Below, in pieces: positions 33,753 to 47,000 of a stretch of 64,000 bases of DNA (positions are counted from its first letter, which is position 1; each line of letters opens with the position of its first letter). Origin of the DNA: Rhea pennata (Eukaryota; Chordata; Aves; Rheiformes; Rheidae); assembly GCF_028389875.1 (NCBI RefSeq), contig NC_084668.1:18371993-18435992 (forward strand). Reading direction: 5' to 3'. The notes below the pieces were generated by a model, which was given only the letters and a program-made list of their open reading frames with translations, did no database searches and had not been told where the DNA came from. The translations under genes and the position numbers were made by a program.

Positions 33753-34442
33753 TCACTGTCAGGCCATGCAATTTATTTCCTTCTTTCAGAAATGTTTAGA
33801 TGTATAACATACGTCCAGGGCAATGAGCAGATGGTATGTTTGGTTAAAAAAGAAGAAATTAAGAAATACAACAAATATATCGGGCTTAGATAGTGCTTAC
33901 GCACAAGTGCTTGTGATTGATGGATTGTTTTCTACATCTATAAAGAGGAAGTAAAAATATGGGTAAGCTAAAAATACTGGATGGTCCAGTGTCTGCTGTG
34001 GATCAAATCCCCTTTCTGTAGTCATGGAAAGGTTAATGAGGGAATCTTCAGAGACTCTGGGTGAAATTCTGGAAGAGGAACAAACAGAAGAGTGTATTAC
34101 TCCACTCTTCTTCGCCTGCTTACCACGGGACTTTCCATGGTAAAGAGTTTTGCAGTAATAGCAGATAAGCCAATGATACTGCAATTTATGCACTGAGTCA
34201 TAACAGTGCGAAACCTTCTTTCGTTTAGCTAGAGTTGTACAGATTCTGCTTTGAGCTGCCACCATCCAGGAGACAGCTTGTACTCTAGGACTTGGGAAGC
34301 ACAGGATCTTTTCCTAACCTCATTTTTCTGGGACCGGGGAAAATACTGTGCTTCAGTTTCCCTGTTCATCTTTTGTCTTCAATTTTTAGACCAATCTTTT
34401 TTTGAAGCAGATGACCTTATTCATAGCTGTGCATTTCTTTTC

Positions 34443-34466
34443 TTTTTTTTTTTTTTTTTTTTTTTT
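34443..34466 (+). repeat. Poly-T tract (24 T)
   Basis: Uninterrupted T run in the intergenic region; may be a remnant retroposon tail on the - strand or simple slippage. Confidence 0.9.
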
Positions 34467-34950
34467 GTATCTTACTGTGCAAAACAAGGGCAGCCCTGGC
34501 CTAGATAGTTATGCTCCAGCCAGGGTCACAGCTCAGCTTATCCTATGAGCTAATGGAATAGTTGTCAAATCTGATTTCCCCAGAACTGTTTGCTGTACTA
34601 TGTTAGAGACTTACAGGTGTATTAAAGTCTACTTCACTCACAAATGGAAAACAATGTGTTGTTCTTCTGAAGCAGGGTTGCACTCCCTTTCTGCTATGCA
34701 CCCTTTTCCAATTCTGTAATCTCCCAAGTGCAGAATTCAGCCCAAGACTTAAGTTCTTCTAGGAAAAAGGTAATTTGCTAACACAATATGAAAAGAGGAA
34801 GATTAAATTTAAAGTAGATGCAGCTCATACTTTAATTACAAATATCATAAGATTGAAAATAACTTGACTAACTTTGGATTTCCTGCAATTAACAAGCAGT
34901 GACACTGCAGAACCTTACAATTTCAGCTCCAAAGCAGTTCATATAGGTAT

Positions 34951-34967
34951 AAAAAAAAAGGGGGGGG
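34951..34967 (+). repeat. A9-G8 homopolymer junction
   Basis: Nine A directly followed by eight G, in the intergenic region. Confidence 0.9.
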
Positions 34968-35279
34968 CGCTAGGGAGAAGTGGCACAGGGGCATGTTCCC
35001 TGTCTGTGTAAATGCTAGCAGAAACCTGGTAAAAGTTAGGCATAACACTATGCCCCATGATAAAGTGTGTTTTCACATGTTATTCATGTGGCATTTTTTT
35101 TTTCGAAAATGCATAAAAGACTTTGATCTTTAAACTTTTCATATTGTAGCACCTACCTAATTGTGAACACAGCCCCTCCGTCACGTGCTTTGGGCCAGTG
35201 ATAATGAGCTGTACCTCAGTTCTGATAACTACTTCCACAGAAATAAAACCAATGTAAGCAGCTTAGTGTTTTACTTGAC

Positions 35280-35285
35280 TTTATT
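35280..35285 (-). terminator. Candidate distal LY75 polyadenylation signal
   Basis: AATAAA on the - strand; a proximal candidate lies at 37632-37637. Choice between them is not decidable from sequence. Confidence 0.3.
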
Positions 35286-37899
35286 CTTTCAATAGCAATG
35301 CATCTAAGTAACTTCACTATATACTCAAAGCGGGTCATTCACTATGTTAAGACGGTTGTGCTTATCCAAATAAGAATTACCAGTGATTAGACAACCTGGG
35401 TATGATGACATGAGAAATGGGCCTTAGAAAACTATTCACATAATTCATAATAATATTTTATAAAAAGTACATATGCATAGGATATTCACTGGATAATTAG
35501 GTCAATTTCAATTTTCAATTTCAGACTCACACTCTTGTGCAAATACAAGCATCTATAAAACTAGTAAATTTCAAAACATATAAACTTACTTGTAAATACT
35601 TCCCAATTATTACTATTATTAGAAAAGGACAATAAACAATACACATCTTTTCTTAGTCCCTTAACTTAGAAGACATTCAGCAAAGCACTTACGGATATAA
35701 GCTAAAACAGAAGATAATAGGAACCAGGCTTTACATTCCAAACACTTCTCATACAAGGAGATGTTTAAAAGGGGATTGGGGCTTATTTTCATTGCATTTA
35801 TTTCCAAGGTATAAGAGTTAATTTTTATATAAGCTACCCCAAGAAAGGAAGAAAGTGTTCTCAGTTGTGCCCAAGTACCAAATAAACAAGTGCTTATTTC
35901 TTTGATCAGCAAACTAGCGCACAATATTTCCTTTACTGTGCCTGTCCAGTCTGCTATTTTAATAGGTTTCTATGAGAAGTTCTCTATTTCTCAATAAAAT
36001 TGAGAAACATTTGCGTATCAAAATAGTGCAAACAGGCGCAAAGAAAAGTGCTATCAACATAAGTAAACTGCAGGGTGGAAAAAAGGCAGTTGAACATTAT
36101 GACCTTGCAATGTCACTTCAGAGAAATCAGTAGTACTCCTTTCAGTATGTTAAACCAAATGTATTCCTGTTACCATATCACATTATTAAATGGGGAAGGG
36201 ATCTGGTCTTTTACATGTATTCCTTCATAAAGGTAAACATACCTGTTTCACATATTGTGCATTATTAAAAAAAGTCTAATGACTTTTTCAAAACATTAAT
36301 TAACCAAATCATTACAGTAATTAATATATACAATTCTGACTTCTCTTTTTCCCTTTATAGCTTCTTTGGAGTGCGTACACAAGGCCACAGTAACACAATA
36401 GGTTTAAAAAAAGAAAAAATCAAGTTTAAGTTTTACATAAAATACTCAAGTATTTTTAGCCTCTCCATACACAGCTTAAGTTACCATACATTCTTTCTCA
36501 CTCCTTCCTTAGACATATTTTTGTCTTATTTCTGAAACAGATGACAAGTATTTCACCTATACAATTATGCCTTTAATTCTAGTATAAGTAGGAATATTGC
36601 TGTAGGTAAAATGTCATGAGGATCTCATTACAGAGCAAGGAACATTGTCACTGCAATGCTCCTGTCTTTGGTCACAGAGTAAAACAGATCATGAGACAGA
36701 GCAGTTTTTTTTCTGTGTTTTAATGTAGAAAAAAAAATCATTCAGGTCTAATTTCAGAAGAGTTATGGGGAGGGGGAAAAAAAGAAAAAAAAAAAGCAGA
36801 ACTTGGTAGGTCATTCTCTAAACATTACCCTAAATGCAGTTCTAATCTTTGTCTTAATTAATACTTTGGGTCTCGATTTTTTTTTTATTATTTATTATTA
36901 TTTTTTACAGTAAAATTTCCTGCTATTGGTTCTCGTAAAACTTACTTTGTGATGGAAGCTGTGAGAAAAAACCAAACAATCTACATAAAAAAAACAGTTA
37001 TCTTGTAGGATAAAACACAGTATTTGTGCTTTAGGTTTTTACAAGGCTAGGGGTTCTGCTTGTGTTCGTAGTTAGCCCTTAATGCTAGCTGTGCTAGCCC
37101 CACTCACAACTTCTGGCAGAAGGCTGGTGATGTGCCAGCTTGCAACAACCTCAGATGCAAGTGTTCTACATTTATTTCATTTACTCCTAGATGGAGTGGC
37201 TTTGGTGAAGGGTGTTCCCTGTAACTCTGTACTAAAAATGTGCGTTTTATATTTTAAGATTCTGATCTTTCCAATATAACTAATGATTTGTCCATGAACT
37301 CTGAGGAAAAAGCCAAGATATGTTTTTCCTACACTATTAGTCATAACAATAAACATGAAGATTCTAGTTCAACGGGAATTAGGCTTTAACAGACAGTTAA
37401 ACGTTTTCTCCCATGCTGTATCAAAACTGGCAACCACTTGTTACAAAAGCTGCTACGCCGTGGTGATGTCTCCTATTTGTGATCTATGTGTTGGCTTCTG
37501 CAGAGCAGGCCAATGCTAGCAGCAGAACGCTAACACTGTACCAAAATGGTATAACTGTGCCAAGTTACAGAATTCATGTAGCAATTTCAAATATATTTGT
37601 TAGGGTGATGTTGCGTGAAGTACTATTGGCATTTATTATTCCACTAAAAATACTTTCCTATAAAAAGAGACAGTAATACCCTATATTAAACATATTACAG
37701 AACTCCAAAAATCTTGTACTTTAAACATTTAAGGCCAAATGCATGTCATTACCATGGGCTTGAATAAAAATTGCACGTTTGCATAAAAGAGTGGAATTTA
37801 GCCCCCATTAATAACCTTTTTATCTTTTTTTCAAAAAGAAATGATAAAACATCAAGTACCTCTTTCTTTATGACTTCACACAGTGAAGTTCATGCTAAA
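35280..37899 (-). other. Probable 3' UTR of LY75
   Basis: Non-coding AT-rich sequence downstream of the LY75 stop. AATAAA on the - strand occurs at 37632-37637 and 35280-35285 (TTTATT on the + strand). The distal site would give a 3' UTR of about 2.6 kb. No conserved coding sequence was seen. Confidence 0.45.
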
Positions 37900-38078
37900 T
37901 CACCTAGAAGGAACATCATCATCAGTTTCATCGTCATTCATCCCTCTTTGATAGCGTACTGAAGAGAAGCCACGCCAGTGAAGACGTTTCTTTTTATAGA
38001 GATACCAGACTAATCCGCAAATGAAGACCAAAATAATTAACAGAGCAAATGCTACAGCCACCCCAGTATGATTAGAAC
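37900..38078 (-). CDS. LY75: LY75 terminal exon: transmembrane helix and cytoplasmic tail
   Basis: Encodes SNHTG, the hydrophobic span [20 protein letters not shown], a LYKKKRLHW stop-transfer, then [10 protein letters not shown] and [15 protein letters not shown] at 37900-37902. FSSVRY is the tyrosine-based endocytic motif of mammalian DEC-205; the acidic part following it is longer than the mammalian EDE triad. Acceptor is attgcag. Confidence 0.96.
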
Positions 38079-41000
38079 CTGCAATAAAACAAAACCAGTT
38101 ATCCTATAGCAGTTGTGGATAATTTTAACATCCTGTAGAGCTTTGTTAAGAATATTTTTTTTCACAGAGTTAATACTTATGTAGCTATAAACTAATAATG
38201 TATGCATTTATTTTAGAGTCATTTGAAGTTAAGGAAAATTGCATCATATTAATAACTTTGCAGTTAATGAGGTGCAGTTTAAGTTCCCATATAGATTAGT
38301 AGCTAATAGTTTATTTTTACCATTCTGTTGGTAATTTCCTAATTATATTTAGGTTGGAAGGGATCTCTAGAGGTCATCTGCTCCTTCTGCTCAAAGCACA
38401 GCTAACTTCAAAGTCAGGTCAGTCAAAATAAGTCTACTAGTAAATGCTTTACTTGCTTCAAGCAAGAAATACGATATTGTACTCAGTATAAGTGAAATGA
38501 TTATATCTTTTTTCTGAAAAGTCAGGAGTGAACTTTAAACTTACTCTGCTTTGAAACTAAGCAAGTATTAAAATTATTGCTGCCAAAAAAAAAAAAAAAA
38601 AAGCCTGTTTCAATGTTTCAGAGACAGGTGTTTCATTTTGAAGTTGTGTACTTCAGAGGTCTAAAACGCTCTTGAAGTCTCCTTGAGTGGAAAAGAAAAA
38701 CTTTTCTGTAGGGTTATTTAATAGCATGAACAGAAGTCTATTCCCGCATTTCTATTTCTGTGAAGTATGTGATGTATGCAAAATCAGAAAGATTCCACTG
38801 CTTCTCGGGAACTTGTTTAAGGCTCAGGTAGCTGCTTCCTCTCTTGGCCAGAACAGAGTATGAAGAAGTATTGTGAGGCCTGAGTGCTGTCTGGAGCTGT
38901 GGGGTTGTTTTCAGCAGCCTCCAGAGCACTGAAGATGCAATCTGCAGTGCCACTTACTCAGCATCTCACATGAACAGAAATTTTTCTGTTTCCACCTGTA
39001 CAGACACAGAAGAAAACTGGATTCATCTGTGAAAGACTCTCATGTGGTAAGAGGCAGAAAACTGTAGCAACTACTCTATGCTCTCGTAAGTGGAAATTTC
39101 AATTCTCTCCCTTATCTTTGAAGAAGATAGTGGTAAGCAGGAGAGGCAAATTCCTAGTGATAAGAAATAGACTATTTTATTTTAAACTGTCCTAGTTGAA
39201 CGGGGGAGCAGTGACAGAAGCTTCTCACTTAAGGCAGAGGTACCTGATAGGTTCTTTGAACTGTACTTCCCATTATTTGTACGTGGACTTTCCCCAGGGT
39301 GGGGAATCCTGCAATACAGTCACTACAAAAGTTAAGCCGCAACTAGAATCAATGCTGACGTACCTACGGGAGCTTTACAAACCACTCTGCTTTGACTACG
39401 ACCGCAGTCAACTTTGGACCATGTGCCAGTTGTGGACAGAATAACACTGCATTTCTCATTGTCCTCTGCAGTTTTGTTTTCCCAGTTGACATAATTAACT
39501 GATGAACCATCGAGCCAGTTCAAGGACTGATCTGCTGAGAAAAATCTGCTTTAGTTAAATCATCATAACAGGCTGTATTACTACACAGAATGTAATCCAC
39601 AAGCTATTGATTTCTTTATATTGTTAAAAAGAAACAGGGCTAAGAATACCTGTTCCATCTATTAAAGGCAATAAATATGAATACATCCCTTTTAGCCACA
39701 CTTCTTCTCCAGACCCTTAGCAAACAGACAGAAATGACAGTATTTGCAGTGTAACTATTTGGCATCAGCGACAGTGCCAGGGAAAATTAATTTCAGTGAT
39801 TCCCGATAGCCACACTTGATATAAGCAGGAAAGACTTAACCTAGTCCAAAGGGCTAGGCTAATAACACTGCAAAACTGTATTCTTATTTGAGGTTTTATG
39901 CCTTTTCATTTACCATGCAAAACATTCATGCTCATACTTGATTGCTGCTACTTACCCCTGGAGCTCTGAGCCAGGCCAAGCCATACTTTCCTGGTGATGA
40001 GATCATTTGCCCTTATGTGCTTTCTGACAAACGCGTTCTCCTCAGCACTTGCTATAGTCAGAAGGGTTGCTGAAGGATCTGAGGGGAAAAGGAAAAGGGT
40101 TAACATTTTAACTTCAAAGATTCTTCATTGTGTTTGCACATTAACTATGTTTTCTTAGAACTGTACAAGTGCGATGTAACACAGGGGAAAAGATCTGCTT
40201 TCCCAAGAATGCAGTGTCAATGTTATACAAGACAGTGTCAGATGATTATTAACTTTTTGCTTGGTTCCTCAAGCGGGAAATACAAAATAAAATGATGATA
40301 AACCTAACGCAACTGTAGAGTAGTTGTAGTGAAATATCTGCTGCTATCTTCCCTAACGTAGAATGATTAGTCTTGGCCAAGTGTTAAACCCTCTCTAAAA
40401 ATGCTGTTTAATCCTAAATACAAAAAATGTTCAGTATTTCCAAGAAACACTCAACATTTTGCTGAATCAAAATTATTTTCTTTGTTGATCCCTCATGCCA
40501 TCTCAGGTTTTTATATAAAAGTGCTGTAGCAATTAAAGGGCAAGAGGGGTATTTTGAAGGATATACTGGAAACAGATTTGGGTATTACCCACTCTTCAAG
40601 TATATGCAAATATAAACCAGAAACTTAATTTAGAGAAAGATTATTCTCTCCTTTGACTACCAGGGCAGATAGGGCTGTGAACAGAAGCTGCACCCAGAAT
40701 TGAGGCTATTTGTGCCTTTCCTTTAATACATCCTACATAGTAAGTTCAGCTTTACATAATAAGATAATTCTATGAACAAAGCCTAGTTTCTAAGCTAAGA
40801 AAGTGACAAAAGATGTAGTACATGATGCTGCTTAACATTACCTTTCACAGTGCAATCCCACATAGTTTATCCAAGACAGCAGAAAATTAAGTTTTTTAGT
40901 TTATGGATATGATTAAAGTATATGATATCATTAAGGTTGTTTGGTTTAAACCCTTTGATGGGGATCTCTCTGCAAGCAGCTAATGCAAGGGTATCATAAG

Positions 41001-44000
41001 AATACACAGCACTAACTTAGCGAAGTTACTTGTATACAAATAAAATAGTTCTCTCCAAACTGTAAACCCTAAACTTCTAAATCCTCTGTCAATGGCTATC
41101 TGCCTTTTATTTGCAGAGGTGTACACCAACTGAATGGTCAACACACTGCAGAATTTTATCAAAACCCTTGATCAGATGTTCAAAGAAAGTTAAGATAGAA
41201 CTTGCCATTAGAAGTTTTCCTAAGTTAAAGAAGCATAAAAGCTGAACTGTAACGAGTGTAGGATTGCGCATGTGTGCCCACTCATGTTTTAATTCTTTTG
41301 GAAGAATTGACTAATTACAGCTTTTAACATGATAGAGTCTAAACATACTCAGTTTGTGGCAGACTCTTTTAGCATCTTCCACATTATATACTGAAAAATT
41401 GTAGAAGGCCATGTCAAAGGCATAGCAGTGATCCTTGTACTGTATCCACTGCAGCGTTCCACGGGCGTGTGGGCATCCTGGGGCTCTGCTCGCTTGCTGT
41501 GTCTGTAATTGTCTCTCTGCAAAGATAGAGATATTTGATGTTATTTCTGCAGCAGGAGTTTGTGCATAGTCTCTTTGCTGTTTTAACAGGAAAATAAATA
41601 GTAACAGGGACTGCTTGTCCTACCAACAACTATTGATACATGACAACTAGTATACATTCCTTCTTCATGTATAGTAGATGAACTTAATGAGATTTGGGGC
41701 TTTTTCTTTTTCTTTGCTTTCAAGGGGTTCTGAAGTTTGGTTTGATATGGACTTTCATTCAGAAAAGATACTTAAGAGTTTATGTTCATGTCACAGGTGA
41801 CTTAAAGGTGACCAGATTATTATCAGACTTCCACCAATGGAATGGATAGAATGAAACAGTGTGAATTTGGCAAGTTAATCTGCTCACAGGATATAACAAT
41901 TATTAATATAAATATACTAGTTTTCTCATTCCTTTTGCTCCAAGCCTCTTGAAGTTCTTTATATAGATGGGGTAATCATTTTCAATTTTACAGACTCCTG
42001 TTTCACTTTGAAAAAATCACAGAAAGCAGAAGTAGGAAGCAAAATCCTGGCATTACTGAGAAGAAAAAGATGATCTTCTCATTGTTGACTGCTGAACAGA
42101 GAATGTCCAGTGTCCTTCAAAAGCCTTTTGACATGGTACAGCCAATTTTATTCAGGCTGAATCTACAATATTCTCCATGGATAATCTGAATATTACTCCA
42201 GTCTGGAATGAAGTGTTTGCCCGAAGAGGTTGTGGAGTCTCTATCCTTAGAGATACTCAAAAGCCATTTGAACACAGCCCTGGGCAACCTGATCTGGGTG
42301 ACCATGCTTGAGCAGAGGGGTTGGACTTGATCTTCAGAGGTCCCTTCCAACTTCAACCATTTTGTGATTCTACTGAGCACCGCTGTCAAATAAAATAAAT
42401 TCCCACTGGCATGACTGAAAAACTTATGCAACAAGTACAAAAATATTTGAAATATAATGGAATCTTCTCCAATGAGGCTTTGTAGCAAGTACTGCATTTT
42501 TAATGTGGCTGTGAGTATCTGGCAAACCTTGTTATTCACCATTAATTTATAGTACATCGTAAAGATTTGAGGCACTAAAAACCATTTTATCATTCCTGAT
42601 AAACAAGCGGTCCTAAAGAGGAAATCAGGTTTAGTCTCTCAGCCTTCATTTCAAGTTCTAAATAGAACATGTGAAGATAGAATACATTAAAGAAATACAG
42701 AAAATATTTTGAAAATAACACTTACTGTTTGGAGGACTATAGCAAATAGCACCTTCAGCAACACTTGTACATGTTGTACGGTTCCAAGACCCTCTAGTAT
42801 CCAACAGAACACAGTTCTCAGTAGTATTTGAGTTTTCTAATTCCCAAGGATAGTAGTCAAATTCACTTCCATCTGACCATTCAAAATTAACTTTACTACC
42901 CTAATTAAAGAAATGCAAATTTTAAGCCATAGCATATAGTCCTTAACCTTCTGACAGTCATTAGTAAGTTATATAGCAGTGTATATCCCTGGTAGAGTGA
43001 TGCATTAAAATGCAGGTGCCATGAGTTATCTAAATCCATGCTGACTCAAACATACAACATGGTTAGCATTTTCCAAGCAATGCTTAACATAGAAGTCCTG
43101 CTTATACATGGGACCGGAGAAGCTGTAGCATCTTTGTAAGTTTAGAGCTGTACTATTCTCTGCTTTAATCTGTAGGGAACATTTTACTTCATTTCATCCT
43201 GCTGTTTCATTACAGCAATCTTTCTTCCTTGTTATGAATACTATTAGCTGTGCTGCAAACTGCTAACCTGCAGAGATGGCCACATGAGTGAAGTTAACCA
43301 GTTCAGGAAGGGCTTGCAGCATCAGCTCGTGCTTTAGATGCACTGCTGGAAACCCATGACACCGACGAGTCGGTTGTGCGAAGTGGAGGGACCTACTCCA
43401 ACCAAAGAATGGATCGAGGTGCCACAGGTATGCGTGGAAACCACCGCCCCTCTCTCCCTGCAGAGGAGTGTCCTGCCAACTAACTACCATGACACAGTGT
43501 GGAGGCAAAGCTGGGGAGTAGTGTGGGGAGCAGGGCCACAGGCTTTGGCCTTAAGCTTTTGGCTTAAGAAGCTAAAGGAAGATGAGGGAGAAGTAAAGGA
43601 AGATAGAAGTGTCTCCTATGAGACACTGTGCTTTCTGGGAGAACAGACACAGCAGCAGGAGGCATAACTTGCTAGTTCCTGGGCTGCTTTGGAGAACCAG
43701 TCCTGAACTGGACTAAACAAGCTCCATATGCCCTGTCAGATTGTACTTGCTGGCAGAATCTCTTTCCACAGGGGGTCAAAAAATCTGGAGATTTTAAAGG
43801 TAGCATTGCAAACTACATTTTCTTGTGCCACAGGGAATGAATGATTTGGGGCCATTACATTAAGATTTCAAATATTTGGAAAAATACTGAAGTATACTTA
43901 CTTATATTAAACTTTAATATACTTTACTCATTTCTTTCCCCCACCCTCCGTAACATGTTAGAAAGTTTAATGTACTACACAGAAATAGAGCTTCCAAGAA

Positions 44001-47000
44001 TCTGGAAAAAAAAGTCCAGAAAACATTGTAATATCCTGTGCAGAGAATTGCTTACAATAATTACTGTAATTATAAGTTACTGAGGTTATCAACAGTAATA
44101 CTTACATCATGGACTGACAGTCCAAGCCACAGAGGGTAGCCATCCTGCTTGACAATGTCTTCGAGAAATAACTGTTGTGATTCACTGTGTACGCTTGCTA
44201 AATCACTCCCCTTTTGTTTGCATTCTCTCAATGCCTCATACCATGTTAACTTTTTTTGAAGGATCCTGTATGTGCTGTTTCCATGTGGAATAGATTCAGG
44301 CAATGGGGGTTTGTGTTGCTGGGGCCCTGTTTCAAAGGATAAGATAACAATAAATTGTGTGCACTTCACCCATAATATTCTGAACATGAGGAAAGCAGTA
44401 AAAACCCATCTATAATACTGTAATTCAAGCATTAGTGTTCAGGACAAACTACTATTATTATGTAAACTATCTTTTGCTATTTTCAACCGTGTGAGCAGCT
44501 GATGGAATAGTACAGTGAATACATCTGCCCTGACTAGAATATTAGACCCTTTACCCACTAGAGTCCATGACAGCTGTGCCATAGGTTTCAGCAAAGCCTC
44601 ATTAGGAGGACCAGGACTTAAACTATGCTCCCCATCCCACACACCAATACTAGGCATTTAGATATTCTATTACTTACCTCTCTCAATTTTACAAGCGAGA
44701 ATACTGTACACATTATAGTGCCAACTTTGAGAGTAATTGTAAATATCCCAGAAACCATCTAGATTTACACCAGCAAAAAAACTATTCTTCTTTACATTAG
44801 GTCTTCCCATTCGCCAGTTATTGTAAGTCAGATGAGTTTCATCGTACCACTTCAGAACATTATCTGTGGAAAACATTCTGTATTGAGCAAAACCTTGACA
44901 CTGTGTACAAGAAGTCATTTAACTTTTAATATATTCAGGACATTAACAGACTTTGGAAAAAAATCAGTGGTGCTCTGAATTACTGCAGTTCTGTTCCATA
45001 TACAATGCTAAGTGTTCTTAGAATTACTCATCCAGTCTCTCTCAAATCCTGCTTTCTAGGGAAATCAGATCTAGACTAAATAGAACATACTGAATCTAAA
45101 CATCAAACAAACAGAAAGCATATCCAGTTGTTCTCCTCTAAATTATAAATACAAATATAAAGCATTACTGTATGCTTGTATTCAGTTTGACTTGGGTTGT
45201 GTACTGAAGCATGCAAGAAACATTGGGTGTGTGTCAGGGGGCACTTGCAACTTACCACTGCTGTCGTAAATCACACCCAGCCAGACCCATATGGCCAGGC
45301 CACTGAATGAGCGAAGCTGCTCAGTGACAAAGTTATTTTCTTCTTCATCTCGAACACTCAGAACAAATGCTTCTGGATCTGTTGAAATAAAATTTAAAAA
45401 CAAAAATTGCTTACTTTCAAAATTCACCGTATGCTTACAAGATAAACTGAACATTTGGTTTACGACTATTGTTAACAGTTACTACAGATACAGCAAGAAC
45501 ATATAAAGGTTAGACAAAATAACTAAATTAACAGTGAGAAAAGTCTTCAAAGGTAGCATCAGTAGTGCTTCCCCAGGTTCTGTGGACAGGTGAGAGACTT
45601 CACTTCCAGAGCATTTTATGGGGTCTACAGTCATTTAAAATTGTATGTAGTAAAAATTCTCTGTGTGGAACAAAACATACCAGCAATCATCTTCTCAATT
45701 TTCTTAATACAGTTTATCTGGTAGGTAGCTTAAGGCTGATATTGAAGTCAATTCTTGAAAAATAAAATTTGTTAGATGCATGCCTTTGAGCTGCCATGAC
45801 CAATGCTTTAATACAAGAGGAAGTTGGTCTTAAGCATATGCTTTGTTCAGGATGGACGGGAAAAGCCCTCGTGCTTTAATGAATCAGACTATTCTGAGGC
45901 CACTTAGTCTGTTCACACAGTAAGAGAGGGAAAAACACAAAGTAGATGCACCTATAAAGCCAGACCATTGCTAAAGGAATAATCATTACCCAAACTATTT
46001 AAAATTCATAGGTGTTAAACAAATGAAAAAAAAACATTTTTACATTTTCAGAGATCTCAGAAATCAATAATTCCTAGTAATCTCTCTCTCAAGCTCTCCC
46101 ACAGATGTTCTGGCAATTTTTACCGTAGTAGTGTGAGGGGAAAATAGCATCCAGCAGTGCATCACTAGCATGCATTTCCAAATGCTCCTTATGCCCCTCG
46201 CTTAGCTGTTGTGGTAATACAGCAATTCAGGTCTAAAACTAACCTCCCTCAAGCTGATGCATCTCTAAATAGCCTGTAATATAAAGTAGTACTTACTCAT
46301 TTTCTTGCATAAATGGTGAGCTTCTTGAGACTTTAGTTCTCGCCATCTATTCTTTGTTATTGTAAAAGTGTAACAGTTGTTTCTAAATGATATCCAGGGA
46401 GTATTTTTAATCTTATGGGGGCATTTAACTTGCGTAACTGGTTCTTTTTTGGTCTTCTCTAAGGAAGTGAAAGAAGATATTCAGATATAAATTTATATCA
46501 GAAGATATAAAACAGCTAAGGTTACACTTCACAGCACGTTTTCACATAGCCTTAAAAAACTTGTAAGATGCAAATTAAGCGTCATCCTCTAAATGTATAA
46601 TGCATGTTCCTGCTTTAATTTTTCAAATGACAGAGCTTTTTAAACAAACAAAAGTAGCAGTGAGCACTGTAAAAGGAGTATACAAGTGCTTACAGTTTTC
46701 CACAACTGTTATGTAGGTTTAAGGTTTAAAATCCTTAAGATAAAAATGCTAAGAAGTATGGACTAGTAGCTAAAAGCCCTTTCTAGCTCTTGTATGAAGG
46801 CAGACCATCATAATAAACAAGAGCTACTCTATACTGGTGACACAACCTAATTTTGTGGCTTTATCTAGTTCTTAAGACACGAGAAGGACTCTTCCTGCAG
46901 TTGGTCACACTTTGAATAGTTAAGGACGACATAATCATAAGCATTCATCTCTGTGATTCAGAACATACAGCAATAGCTTTAACCGTTTCCTCACTCAAAA

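Larger units (their letters stand above)
31020..35270. other. Intergenic between CpG island and LY75 3' end
   Basis: AT-rich sequence with homopolymer tracts (33726-33752, 34443-34466, 34951-34967). A 122-codon ORF on the - strand (33897-34265) is unexplained. No known domain or CTLD exon was found on either strand. Confidence 0.45.

Noticed and set aside
25350..37899. Search for CD302 CTLD exons downstream of LY75 on either strand
   Set aside because: No CTLD core (WIGL-type strand, paired Cys) was found in this interval, so CD302 is not annotated here.
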